In this document: piece by piece, positions 19,453 through 28,113 of the stretch
Layout: every line of letters begins with the position of its first letter
Position numbering within the stretch: the stretch's first letter is position 1
Assembly (NCBI GenBank): GCA_022822495.1
Contig: JAJEBQ010000034.1
Coordinates: 1-52,894 of the forward strand
Origin: Paracoccaceae bacterium
GTDB taxonomy: Bacteria; Pseudomonadota; Alphaproteobacteria; Rhodobacterales; Rhodobacteraceae
Direction: 5' to 3'
Length of the DNA stretch: 52,894 nt
Translations under genes and position numbers: made by a program
The notes under the pieces: model-generated
What the model was told of the DNA's origin: nothing
Database searches by the model: none
Seen by the model: the letters and a program-made list of their open reading frames with translations, nothing else

Positions 19453-20058
19453 CTATTTCTTGAATTTGATCCTGGATTCTTCACGCTTGAGGAGCCTTTT
19501 TATGTTCGAGAGATGACACAACCATACCAAAGCAATGATTATTCCTGCCAAGTACAAAAAGTCAGTCAAATCAAATAACAATAAACCGATAGGGAAGGCC
19601 CATACTGCTACCAGGGCCGACACCGAAGCAATGCGTGTTATAACCGCACAAACCAACCAGGTAAAAGCACAAATTAAACCGCATGGGATAGAGATGCCGA
19701 AGATAATGCCGTAAAAGGTTGCTACTCCTTTACCCCCTTTGAATCTATGCCAAATGGGAAATATATGCCCAATTAACGGAGCAAGAGCAACAATTTGAAT
19801 TTCCACTGGTGTATCCAAAATAATCATGGCCAAAAGAACTGGTAGCAAGCCTTTGGCAAAATCAAGCACGAGGGTTAGTCCTGCTGCCCAATAATTTCCT
19901 GTCCGTAAAACATTGGTAGTACCAATATTTCCTGATCCGATTTCCCTGAGGTTACCTAGTTTGAAAAACTTGGCCAAAAGAATGCCAAAGGAAATTGATC
20001 CCAAAAGATAGGAAAATAAGGTTAGTAATAGAAGGATAATCGTAGAAAAACTGCTCAT
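19453..20058 (-). CDS. plsY: Glycerol-3-phosphate acyltransferase PlsY
   Basis: PlsY transfers an acyl group from acyl-phosphate to glycerol-3-phosphate, starting phospholipid synthesis in the inner membrane. The 201-residue polytopic protein carries the three family motifs: GSISFGILL, EIGSGNIGTTNVLRTGN, and the loop GHIFPIWHRFKGGKGVATF. It starts ten bases after the dihydroorotase-like gene stop, so it is the last gene of a pyrB-pyrC'-plsY unit. It is convergent with gshA. Confidence 0.96.
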   Translation of the reverse strand: MSSFSTIILLLLTLFSYLLGSISFGILLAKFFKLGNLREIGSGNIGTTNVLRTGNYWAAGLTLVLDFAKGLLPVLLAMIILDTPVEIQIVALAPLIGHIFPIWHRFKGGKGVATFYGIIFGISIPCGLICAFTWLVCAVITRIASVSALVAVWAFPIGLLLFDLTDFLYLAGIIIALVWLCHLSNIKRLLKREESRIKFKK

Positions 20059-20068
20059 TTAAGATTGA

Positions 20069-21352
20069 TCAATCTTGACTAAAAACGATTTTGCCACCCA
20101 CAATGGTTTTCAAAACTCTGCCTTGAAGAGTTTGTCCATCAAAAGGAGTATTCTTTGATTTTGAAGCCAGAGTTGCACGATCCAGAATAAAGGGATAATT
20201 GGGATCAAACAAGACAAAGTCTGCCTGGCAACCTTTGCTCATTTTTCCTGCATTAAGACCAAATCGTTGTGCAGGGTTGTACGATAGGGTTTTAAAAATC
20301 AGGGGAAGGTCAAGTTCCCCCGAGTGATACAATCGCAAGATGGCAGGAAGCAGGGTTTGGAGGCCAACAGCACCACTGGCAGCCTCATCAAATGGTTTGC
20401 GTTTGGATTCTTCATCCTGAGGTGTATGCATGGAACAGACAATAGTAATTACCCCCCTTTTCAATCCCTCAATAACATGACAGCGATCTTCCTCAGACCG
20501 TAGGGGAGGTTTTATCTTGAAGAAGGTTCTGTACTCTCCAACATCCAAATCGTTAAGAGTGAGATGGTGAACAGAAATACCTGCCGAGACATTATGTCCC
20601 TTGCCGATGCTTTCTTCCAGGACATCAAGTCCGGCGCGGGTGGTAACTTGGTCAGCATGATAGCCTGCCCCAGTTAATTCAACAAGGGAGAGGTCTCTTT
20701 CTAATCCCATTCTCTCGGCAATCGGTGAAACCCCTTCAAGGCCTTTGAGTGTAGCAAATTTGCCGGAGGTGGCAGAGGCTCCTCCAGACAGCCAGGGATC
20801 TTGTGGATGACCAATGACAAGAGCCTTGTTTTGCGAACAATATTCCAGACAATGTGCCATGACCTTTGAATTGACTATGAACGAATCACAATCAGTAAAA
20901 CCTACTGCTCCCGCATCAAGGAGTAAGGAAATTTCAGTCATTTGTTCACCCAACCTTTGTTTCGTCAGGGTGGCCATTGGATAAATTCTTATTTCCGTAG
21001 CGGAGTGGGCCCGCTTGGTAAAAAACTCAAGGGTTTCTGGATTATCAATGGAAGGAGAAGTATCAGGTCGGGTTATCATGGAGGTCACTCCCCCCATAGC
21101 GGCTGCCAACCCGGCCGTACGAAAACTTTCCTTATGTCTTTCACCAGGTTCGCCAATCTTTACACCAAAATCTACTATGCCGGGTGCAAGAAAATGACTG
21201 CCACAATCAATTACGACCGAGTTGTCGGACGATTCAATTCGATTTCTACTTACTTCAACAATGAGCCCTTCTGAAACTGCTATATTACCAGTGAAAACCT
21301 TACCTTTCTCAGGATCAACGATTTTGGCATTGCTATAAATCTGCACCTGCAA
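20069..21352 (-). CDS. Dihydroorotase homologue, predicted inactive (PyrC')
   Basis: A 427-residue amidohydrolase of the dihydroorotase family. The metal ligands are missing: the canonical D-x-H-x-H reads DFGVK (residues 61-65) in PGIVDFGVKIGEPG. The HVS-type histidine motif reads YHADQVTT (residues 231-238), and the catalytic Asp of TDHAP is Met in SMHTPQ (residues 307-312). Such pyrB-linked pseudo-dihydroorotases are known in several proteobacteria as structural partners of aspartate transcarbamoylase. I infer the same role here. Real dihydroorotase activity must come from another locus. It begins 15 bases after pyrB and precedes plsY. Confidence 0.9.
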   Translation of the reverse strand: MQVQIYSNAKIVDPEKGKVFTGNIAVSEGLIVEVSRNRIESSDNSVVIDCGSHFLAPGIVDFGVKIGEPGERHKESFRTAGLAAAMGGVTSMITRPDTSPSIDNPETLEFFTKRAHSATEIRIYPMATLTKQRLGEQMTEISLLLDAGAVGFTDCDSFIVNSKVMAHCLEYCSQNKALVIGHPQDPWLSGGASATSGKFATLKGLEGVSPIAERMGLERDLSLVELTGAGYHADQVTTRAGLDVLEESIGKGHNVSAGISVHHLTLNDLDVGEYRTFFKIKPPLRSEEDRCHVIEGLKRGVITIVCSMHTPQDEESKRKPFDEAASGAVGLQTLLPAILRLYHSGELDLPLIFKTLSYNPAQRFGLNAGKMSKGCQADFVLFDPNYPFILDRATLASKSKNTPFDGQTLQGRVLKTIVGGKIVFSQD

Positions 21353-21367
21353 ACCCTCAATTTATTT

Positions 21368-22282
21368 TCAGGTATCCTGGCAAAGCAAACACATGACAGC
21401 CATTCTGGTTGCAACCCCAAACTCCACCTGATTTTGTATTACTGATCGATTGATATCATCAGCAAGGTTACCATCAATTTCAATACCTCGGTTCATTGGT
21501 CCGGGGTGCATAACGATCGCATCCTTCTTGGCCGCTTGGAGTTTTTCGAAATTCAAACCATAGGTTTTATAATATTCCCGGACTGATGGAATTAGGGACC
21601 CCGTCATTCTTTCATGTTGCAAGCGGAGCATCATAACGACATCAACGCCACGTAAGCCATCTTCAAGATCATGGTAGATTTCGACTCCCAACTCATGGAT
21701 TTGTGATGGCATAAGTGTTCTGGGACCAACCAACCTGACTAGATTGCCCATTTTACCAAGTAACAAGATGTTTGATCTGGCTACTCTGGAGTGTTTAATA
21801 TCACCACAAATGGCAATTTTCAGTCCAGCAAGGGTCTTTCTTCTTCTTTTGATGGTCAATGCATCCAGCAAGGCTTGGGTTGGATGTTCGTGCGTTCCAT
21901 CACCTGCATTTATAACTGAACAATGTACTTTATCGGCCAAAAGATTGGCAGCTCCTGAACTTGGATGTCGAATCACCAGAATATCTGGTTTCATGGCATT
22001 GAGTGTAAGGGCGGTGTCTATAAGCGTTTCGCCTTTACCGACGGAACTTGTATTAACCCCCAAATTCATCACATCAGCACCAAGTCTTTTACCAGCCAAT
22101 TCAAAGCTTGCTTGAGTGCGGGTAGAGTTTTCAAAAAAAATATTGATTTGAGTCTTCCCTCCCAGTTCGGTTGACTGTTTGACTGATTGCCTGTTAAGGT
22201 TCACAAAAGCATCAGCCCTATCAAGTATTGCTCCAATTTCCTGGACGGAAAGGTTTTCAATTCCTAAGAGGTGTTTGATAAT
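21368..22282 (-). CDS. pyrB: Aspartate carbamoyltransferase, probable AUU start
   Basis: PyrB condenses carbamoyl phosphate and aspartate, the committed step of pyrimidine synthesis. Active-site motifs are intact: [27 protein letters not shown] and MHPGPMNRG. The first ATG/GTG/TTG in frame (GTG at 22204) would remove the conserved N-terminus. The frame continues upstream as [20 protein letters not shown], matching the usual xxxHLLGIEgLS opening, back to a stop at 22292-22294. No standard start lies there, but ATT at 22280-22282 sits six bases after a GAAGG motif and gives a normal 304 residues. A sequencing error or a genuine AUU start are the options. Confidence 0.9.
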   Translation of the reverse strand: MIKHLLGIENLSVQEIGAILDRADAFVNLNRQSVKQSTELGGKTQINIFFENSTRTQASFELAGKRLGADVMNLGVNTSSVGKGETLIDTALTLNAMKPDILVIRHPSSGAANLLADKVHCSVINAGDGTHEHPTQALLDALTIKRRRKTLAGLKIAICGDIKHSRVARSNILLLGKMGNLVRLVGPRTLMPSQIHELGVEIYHDLEDGLRGVDVVMMLRLQHERMTGSLIPSVREYYKTYGLNFEKLQAAKKDAIVMHPGPMNRGIEIDGNLADDINRSVIQNQVEFGVATRMAVMCLLCQDT

Positions 22283-22552
22283 ATCGATCCTTCAAGGCTA
22301 CAGCCTGGTTGACAATTGGATTCAAAATTTAGTGTTTGACCCTAAAATATACAAACAGTATCTTTACAGTTGATTATGCGTCAATCAAGGCAAGAAGTAT
22401 ATGTTTATTAACCAATAATAATTCATAAAAAACAAAATTGGGAATTTATACGCAGGCAATCTGTTTATTTTTGTGGCATAACCTTAATCGTAGTAACTGC
22501 ATGCATCAATTGTAGGTTTGATTCATTATCTGTAACCAGTAAATAAAATTTT

Positions 22553-23422
22553 ATGCAACAATCAAGCGAAGAATTCAAGCCAACTATGGATCTTAAGGAC
22601 AGTTTGGAAATACTTAAGTGGCAAATTGAAATGGGGGTTGATGAAATCATTGGCGAGGAGCAGACGAATCATCTTCAAACTACTGTTATGGCAACCAAGC
22701 CGATTAGTTTAGAATTAGAAAAGGAAACAACTTCAAAAAGAGAGCCTTCCAAAAGTTTAATACCCGAAAATGCTCCTCAATCCAAAGTAGTGAATAAGGC
22801 TAAAGCGCTCGAAGATGCCGAAAAGTTGGTATCAGAGGTAAGTACTCGGCAAGAGTTAAAGGAAGCTTTGGAGGCCTTTCAACATTGTTCTTTTCGAAAT
22901 ACCGCTAAAAACCTGGTATTTTCAGATGGTAATCCCCAAGCATGGTTAATGGTTCTCGGGGAGGCTCCAGGCCGTGATGAAGATATTATGGGCAAACCAT
23001 TTGTTGGTGTCTCCGGTAAGCTTTTAGACAAAATATTTTCAGAAGTAGGACTTGCCAGAACAAACACCCAACCGCAAGATTCAATTTATATTTCCAATTC
23101 GATAAACTGGCGACCGCCAGGAAACCGTACCCCAACGACACAGGAAATAGAAATGTTTCGACCGTTTATCTGGAAACACATCGAATTGATAAAGCCAAAA
23201 ATACTTATGTTAACGGGAAATATTGCCTGTACGGCGATTTTGAACAAGGCAGGCATAACAAAATTACGTGGTACTTGGGAAAAGATAGATTACATGGATG
23301 TCATGCCTACAGTCCATCCTGCTTTTCTGTTAAGAAACCCAATATTTAAGCAACACATTTGGCAGGATATTCTGGCAATAAAGAAAAAACTTATTGATTT
23401 GGAACGAGATGAAAATGCCTAA
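22553..23422 (+). CDS. Uracil-DNA glycosylase, family 4-like
   Basis: A 289-residue uracil-DNA glycosylase superfamily protein that would excise uracil from deaminated DNA. Residues 1-100 are a variable, charged N-terminal extension. The catalytic region has VLGEAPGRDEDIMGKPFVG (water-activating motif, near 140-158), NSINWRPPGNRTPT, and the DNA-intercalating motif VHPAFLLRNP. The Cys pattern is that of the alphaproteobacterial subgroup (one Cys in FQHCSFRNTAKN), so I do not claim a complete iron-sulphur site. Its 3' end overlaps moaB. Confidence 0.88.
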   Translation: MQQSSEEFKPTMDLKDSLEILKWQIEMGVDEIIGEEQTNHLQTTVMATKPISLELEKETTSKREPSKSLIPENAPQSKVVNKAKALEDAEKLVSEVSTRQELKEALEAFQHCSFRNTAKNLVFSDGNPQAWLMVLGEAPGRDEDIMGKPFVGVSGKLLDKIFSEVGLARTNTQPQDSIYISNSINWRPPGNRTPTTQEIEMFRPFIWKHIELIKPKILMLTGNIACTAILNKAGITKLRGTWEKIDYMDVMPTVHPAFLLRNPIFKQHIWQDILAIKKKLIDLERDENA

Positions 23423-23948
23423 TGCACAGCCCTTTTTACCTGTTAATATAGCTGTATTGACAATTTCAGATACACGTACCCTAAACGATGACAAGTCGGG
23501 AAGTGTAATTGAGGAAAGGGCAATTAAAGAAGGTCACAAGGTTGTGTTGCGAAAAGTTATTTTGGATGATCATGGTCTCATTCGAGGAGAGCTTCTTAAG
23601 TTGGCAGATCATGCGGATGTTGATGTCGTGATTACTACCGGTGGAACCGGGCTGACAGGAAGGGATGTTTCCGTTGAAGCGCACAAAAGCATCTACGAGA
23701 AGGAAATAACCGGTTTTGCGGCGTTGTTCACAATGATTTCCTACCAAAAAATTGGCGCTTCCGCCATTCAGTCAAGAGCCTGCGCAGGAGTTTATTCGGG
23801 AACCTATTACTTTGCAATACCAGGTTCACCCGGCGCGTGTAAGGACGCTTGGGATGGAATTCTGAAATCACAACTTAATTTAGGGAATCGACCTTGTAAC
23901 CTCGTTGAAATCATGCCCAGGTTGGAGGAACATAAAAAAATAGCCTAA
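23409..23948 (+). CDS. moaB: Molybdenum cofactor biosynthesis protein MoaB/MogA family
   Basis: A 179-residue MoCF-fold protein that adenylates molybdopterin or assists molybdenum insertion. Motifs are LTISDTRTLNDDKSG near the N-terminus, VITTGGTGLTGRDVS (nucleotide/MPT binding), and IPGSPGACKDAWDGIL. ATG at 23409, preceded by GGAACGAG, overlaps the end of the glycosylase gene by 14 bases; an upstream TTG is less likely. It complements moaD and moaE elsewhere in this window. Confidence 0.93.
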   Translation: MKMPNAQPFLPVNIAVLTISDTRTLNDDKSGSVIEERAIKEGHKVVLRKVILDDHGLIRGELLKLADHADVDVVITTGGTGLTGRDVSVEAHKSIYEKEITGFAALFTMISYQKIGASAIQSRACAGVYSGTYYFAIPGSPGACKDAWDGILKSQLNLGNRPCNLVEIMPRLEEHKKIA

Positions 23949-23968
23949 CGTTATTTTGTAACCTAAAC

Positions 23969-24874
23969 TCAACAACCCTGTATTTCATAAGTTTGATCCT
24001 GGGTAATGATGGTGAGTACTATACTGGATTCGTCCAGATTTCCCTCGAAACCGTCAAGTTTTTCATAAGAAGAGTGAATGATTGTTTGTTTTTTATCATG
24101 CAAACGATGTTGAGGTTTGTAGAAAAAAACTGGATCGGCATTGCTTTCATAAATTGCAAGAAAAGGGACATTTAAATTGAGCAAAGTCGTTGCAATACGT
24201 GTTGAAATCAAAGGTGGTGTTTTCGTACGGTCAATACGACATTCAAGCTCTCCTTGCTCTTGTGATGAAACAAGAATTTTAGGTTTGCTGTTTAAGGAGG
24301 CTGCAAGAGCAAAAGGATATTCCATGACCGTAGGGAGAAGTTCAAAGTTAATTGATTCTTGAACCGGTATACACACATCCTTGCAAACTCCAAAATAGAT
24401 GGTGCCTGAACCCTTGACAGGTATACTGGAGTCTAGGGGATGAATTTCCAGTGGGAATACGACGCGATTGCTGTATCCAATTGTGGGTTCACCAGCCATT
24501 GAGACTATCGTGGGGTTGGGCCAATGAATAATGGATTCCTGAAAATTAATTTTTTCGTCCCAGTTGATGGATATTGGGAATCCTGTACTGCCGGTCTTGC
24601 GCCAATAGGTTTTCCAACCCTCTAGTAAATGTACATCTATGCCAATATAGTGAACATCAACACCGCCTTTTTCTTCTCTCCAACCAATTAATGTTTTTAT
24701 GGAATAGATATTTTCGGGTATCCCGCTCGAATATAATAACTCTCCTATCTTAGAATCTTCAAAGGAATGAATTATTGAGGGGTTAAAAAAACCAAAAAAT
24801 AGTAGTATGTAAGAAAACCTGATAAGAGTAACCTTAAAAATTATTCGATTGGGTTTTTTCATAATTCTCTTCAT
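23969..24874 (-). CDS. Periplasmic DsbD N-terminal-domain protein
   Basis: A 301-residue exported protein related to the DsbD alpha domain. A basic N-terminus (MKRIMKKPNR) and a hydrophobic stretch to about residue 38 form a signal peptide or anchor. The redox motif is YFGVCKDVCIPV (CxxxC), and GWKTYWRKTGSTGFP is a family signature. There is no membrane (beta) or thioredoxin (gamma) domain, so it would need a separate CcdA-like partner to receive electrons. It is convergent with moaB (20 bases apart) and divergent from the YqgE gene by 24 bases. Confidence 0.8.
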   Translation of the reverse strand: MKRIMKKPNRIIFKVTLIRFSYILLFFGFFNPSIIHSFEDSKIGELLYSSGIPENIYSIKTLIGWREEKGGVDVHYIGIDVHLLEGWKTYWRKTGSTGFPISINWDEKINFQESIIHWPNPTIVSMAGEPTIGYSNRVVFPLEIHPLDSSIPVKGSGTIYFGVCKDVCIPVQESINFELLPTVMEYPFALAASLNSKPKILVSSQEQGELECRIDRTKTPPLISTRIATTLLNLNVPFLAIYESNADPVFFYKPQHRLHDKKQTIIHSSYEKLDGFEGNLDESSIVLTIITQDQTYEIQGC

Positions 24875-24898
24875 TTAATACGTTTATACTAACTGGCA

Positions 24899-25534
24899 AT
24901 GATTAAGTTTGACCTTCCATTCAAATTCCAGCGCATGAAAAGGGAGAAGGAGTCAGTTTCGGGGTCAACCAGACCGCCGGCAAATTACCTTTCTGGAAAA
25001 CTACTGATTGCCATGCCTGCATTATACGATCCGAACTTTCAAAATAGTGTCATCCTTATGTTGGACCACGATGAATCAAAGGCCTTGGGTGTTGTTGTGA
25101 ATAAACCAGCTGGGTTCATACAGTTTGGCAAGAAAATTGACAAAAACCAGGCTGAGATTTGGGACAATTTACAGATTCCTGTATACTGTGGTGGTCCAGT
25201 TGATAGTGAATTGGCAATGATTCTTCATTCTTGTGATATTACAGATTACGATTCTTCACAAGTTATAAACGAACATTTTTGTGTTACGAGCAGCCTTCAT
25301 ATCCTAGAGGACATTTCCAAGGGTAAAGGTCCAGGCCAACAACTTTTTTCACTTGGCTATGCAAGCTGGGGCCCAGGTCAGTTGGAAAGGGAACTGAAGC
25401 ATAATTTTTGGCTCGTCGGGGAAGCTTCTAGCGATTTGATTTTTGATACCACGCCGCAAGACATTTGGCTTGCAGCCATAGAATCGCTTGGAATCAATCC
25501 AACAATGCTTGCCAACAGGGGAGGGACAGCATAA
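24899..25534 (+). CDS. YqgE/AlgH family protein
   Basis: A 211-residue member of the UPF0301/AlgH family. It shows the family opening LSGKLLIAMPALYDPNFQNS, VILMLDHDESKALGVVVNKP, VYCGGPVD, and LGYASWGPGQLERELKHNFW. The function is not settled; roles in alginate regulation or redox have been proposed in other species. An in-frame ATG 12 codons in (24935) is a possible alternative start. The 203 bases that follow, up to the nuclease gene, contain nothing recognised. Confidence 0.93.
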   Translation: MIKFDLPFKFQRMKREKESVSGSTRPPANYLSGKLLIAMPALYDPNFQNSVILMLDHDESKALGVVVNKPAGFIQFGKKIDKNQAEIWDNLQIPVYCGGPVDSELAMILHSCDITDYDSSQVINEHFCVTSSLHILEDISKGKGPGQQLFSLGYASWGPGQLERELKHNFWLVGEASSDLIFDTTPQDIWLAAIESLGINPTMLANRGGTA

Positions 25535-25737
25535 ACGCGTGCTGTAATGATAAAAAAGATTGATAGTATAATAGTCGGGTACCTTTTTAGGGATTCTTTT
25601 GGGTAATATTGGTTGAGTTTTCCTGTTGCCTGAAAACTTCGGTTTAGTGATATTTTAACGATTAAATCACCTACTTTACATCGTAGGTTTTGCATATTTA
25701 GGGCCTTTGCTAACAATCCAAGTAGAAAAAGGTATCA

Positions 25738-26316
25738 TTATATTAATTTACTGAATTGGATGCCTCCTTTTGATGGTGAACGATAAGTCATCATATTTTC
25801 TGGGGAGTCATGTTTTCTTTTTCCGCTAGATGTTGTTGGCTGTTTGTTTATCCTTACATTTCGGATGCTGATAAATCGTTGATTATACTCTTCCTTTTTT
25901 AGGAAGTTAGCGGTATTCCAGAATTTTCTGCCAATGGACCTAAAGTAAGAGGTCATACATTCAGCACCTTTGAGTTGCTTTACAATTTTGTCTGGACATC
26001 CTTTTCCACTCTTCATTTCAATGTAAAGTATCCAATTTTTGTTATAACCATTGATTATAATAACAAAATCTGCACGTTTGCATTCTCCTTTACGGTTTCT
26101 AAAGTAATTACTTGTGTCAGGAAACTTGTCGGGTTTAAAGGCAAGAATTTCCCCTGGGATATTGTTAATTTTCACCTGGTAGGGATTTTGGGTATCAGTT
26201 TCCTGGAGAACGATATTATACTTGGTATCTTTTCTTTCATTAGGTTCTATTATAGCTCCCGGCTTAATCAATTCACGCAATATACCAAAGTCAGACACTA
26301 ATCCTCGTCTCCCCAA
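25738..26316 (-). CDS. PD-(D/E)XK-like nuclease, partner of AAA ATPase
   Basis: A 192-residue protein. Residues 81-102 read RADFVII followed by WILYIEMK, giving the restriction-endonuclease-fold signature D83 ... E100-x-K102, with Q114 in the next helix (KIVKQLKGAECMTSYF) as in many PD-(D/E)XK nucleases. The C-terminal 35 residues are basic and Ser-rich. Its ATG lies 19 bases inside the end of the ATPase gene, so the two are translationally coupled. I recognise no named family. By analogy with other ATPase-nuclease pairs it may cut nucleic acid when the ATPase senses a trigger, for example phage; that is inference. Confidence 0.65.
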   Translation of the reverse strand: MGRRGLVSDFGILRELIKPGAIIEPNERKDTKYNIVLQETDTQNPYQVKINNIPGEILAFKPDKFPDTSNYFRNRKGECKRADFVIIINGYNKNWILYIEMKSGKGCPDKIVKQLKGAECMTSYFRSIGRKFWNTANFLKKEEYNQRFISIRNVRINKQPTTSSGKRKHDSPENMMTYRSPSKGGIQFSKLI

Positions 26317-27701
26317 AGGATAGCATCCTGAATATCATTCATTTTATTAATCGTTTCATCGAAACAGCGTGCTTCAATACCTAATTCGGGATTAATCACG
26401 GCTTCAACCAAGGTTTGCACATTGCTACGTTTAGTATTATTTTTTAGTTTGATTAGTGCTTTCTCAGCCATGTAGACTCGAATCCTATCTGAACTGATAA
26501 GTTCTTCAGATTTATAACCTTCTCGTTCCGCCACCATTTTCAGATAAGAATTATCCTGATTTAGCATTATTAAGGTGTTCAACTCCTTGATAATATAATC
26601 ACTGTGAGTAGTAATAAAGACTTTGATATCAAGATTTACCAACCGAGCAAAAATTCTTGCAATGCGACGCTGGTTTTCGGGGTGCAAATTTAATTCCGGT
26701 TCATCAACCATCAAAATGTCCCCTTTTTTTGCCTGATGCCGAAGATAGAAACCAATATCCAATAGGGACCGTGCCGCACTTGAACTCTCGTCCATCGCCA
26801 ATCGGATTGACTTGTTCTTGTGAGGCTTGAAATAAATCATATCATCATTAACCGCTTGGTATTGACCACCAACAATTTGTGAAAAATCATTCAGAATTTC
26901 GGGATGGTTTTCAGCGATAAAACTATCCCTCTTGACGACTGATTCAAGATTTCGAATAAAATCAGTATTATCTCTTACAGGCTGGGGATAATCTTGGTAG
27001 GAACTAAATAATAGTTCCATAGGGTCTACGTTTTTATCTGATTTTATCATTTCTTCCAACAGCCGATTTCTGGAAAAATTTAGCTCCTTATGGAATATAG
27101 CAGCTCCGGTACGTTCAGCACTTGCTATAAACGGTTTGGGAAAAATCTGCCCAAATATTATTGTACCGATTGCTTCTGTAATCAAATCTTTAAATATTCT
27201 ACTGGGGTATAATATTTCAGGATTTTCACCTTCCAATACCAGAGTGACAATTAGGTCTGTATCGTCCTTTGCTTTGATCATTGATAAGGTGACATTATTA
27301 GAAAATTTGAAGTTTCTTTTAAAATATTGTTCTGTTATCCCTGATAAATCTGTAGGTTGAAGCAAAATTTGAAAACTGGAGTCCTTGAAATTACTCGGTT
27401 TTGAGGCAAGAAAACTTGGCAGACTCTTTGTATAATTTTGGCAAGTACGTTTGAGTATCATGTTAGTTTTTTCTACCCAAGATGTGATGTCAATACTTAG
27501 TGAACCTTTCGATATTAGGGTGGAAATTTGAGAATTTGGAAAATCAATTTTCATTAAATGCAACCAGTTCGACAAGAAGCAATACAATGAATAGGCTGCG
27601 TATGTTTTTCCGGTATTATTATCGCCGCAAATAATAGTAAGGTCCCCCAATTCAAATTCAGCCTTTTTCAGGACCCCAAGGTTTTCTACACTAATTTTCA
27701 T
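26298..27701 (-). CDS. AAA family ATPase (ABC/RecF-like, AAA_15/21 type)
   Basis: A 467-residue SMC/RecF-like ATPase. Walker A is GDNNTGKT (residues 26-33). A signature-like helix MDESSSAARSLLDIGFYLRH precedes Walker B ILMVDEPELNLHPENQ (from residue 329), and the switch histidine is in FITTHSDYIIKELN (H366). There is no TOPRIM or other nuclease domain in the chain, unlike OLD proteins; the nuclease function appears to be supplied by the overlapping downstream gene. The pair forms a free-standing two-gene unit between yqgE and tsaC, with gene-free spacers on both sides, as expected of an inserted defence-type cassette. Confidence 0.85.
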   Translation of the reverse strand: MKISVENLGVLKKAEFELGDLTIICGDNNTGKTYAAYSLYCFLSNWLHLMKIDFPNSQISTLISKGSLSIDITSWVEKTNMILKRTCQNYTKSLPSFLASKPSNFKDSSFQILLQPTDLSGITEQYFKRNFKFSNNVTLSMIKAKDDTDLIVTLVLEGENPEILYPSRIFKDLITEAIGTIIFGQIFPKPFIASAERTGAAIFHKELNFSRNRLLEEMIKSDKNVDPMELLFSSYQDYPQPVRDNTDFIRNLESVVKRDSFIAENHPEILNDFSQIVGGQYQAVNDDMIYFKPHKNKSIRLAMDESSSAARSLLDIGFYLRHQAKKGDILMVDEPELNLHPENQRRIARIFARLVNLDIKVFITTHSDYIIKELNTLIMLNQDNSYLKMVAEREGYKSEELISSDRIRVYMAEKALIKLKNNTKRSNVQTLVEAVINPELGIEARCFDETINKMNDIQDAILWGDED

Positions 27702-28113
27702 TAATCGAGCTCACAAATTATCACTTGCAGGTTGGCGTAATATTCTAATATATCTTAGCAGAGCTTAACATCGGTATATTCCAGCCCAGAAGAATCTCAT
27801 TTGTCGCATATTGTAAAATTCGGCACTTAGTTTAACCCTCGTTGATACATGAGACACTTAGTTCAGTTCTCATCATCGTAAATTATTCGGATTAACCAGC
27901 AACTGATGACAACTTAACAAACTATAAAATTTATGGTGTGGCCCGTGATTGCCCTGAATGCAATGTATTTCGTATTGGGAGCTATTTTCCATATTACCAA
28001 ACAAGTAATGCTAAAATAGGTCAAGTCCCAGTATTTTAGACCAAATAGAATTTTGCATATATGTATTGAAGCTGATTGTTTCAGTTGCTTCGTACATTTT
28101 CAAACCTTCAATC
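27702..28113. other. Gene-free spacer upstream of the ATPase gene
   Basis: No gene supported in 412 bases. It contains a direct repeat CACTTAGTT (27824-27832 and 27855-27863) and a very short plus-strand frame from 27934 (28 codons, hydrophobic, WPVIALNAMYFVLGAIFH) that may be a leftover of a membrane protein. The promoter of the ATPase-nuclease unit should lie at the left end. Confidence 0.35.

Noticed and set aside
22553-23422. Apparent loss of iron-sulphur cysteines in the uracil-DNA glycosylase
   Set aside because: As far as I recall, the alphaproteobacterial subgroup normally shows this reduced Cys pattern, so it is not a local loss.
27824-27863. CACTTAGTT direct repeat as a transposon end or operator
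   Set aside because: Only two nine-base copies; no inverted partner, and no protein-binding family I can match.
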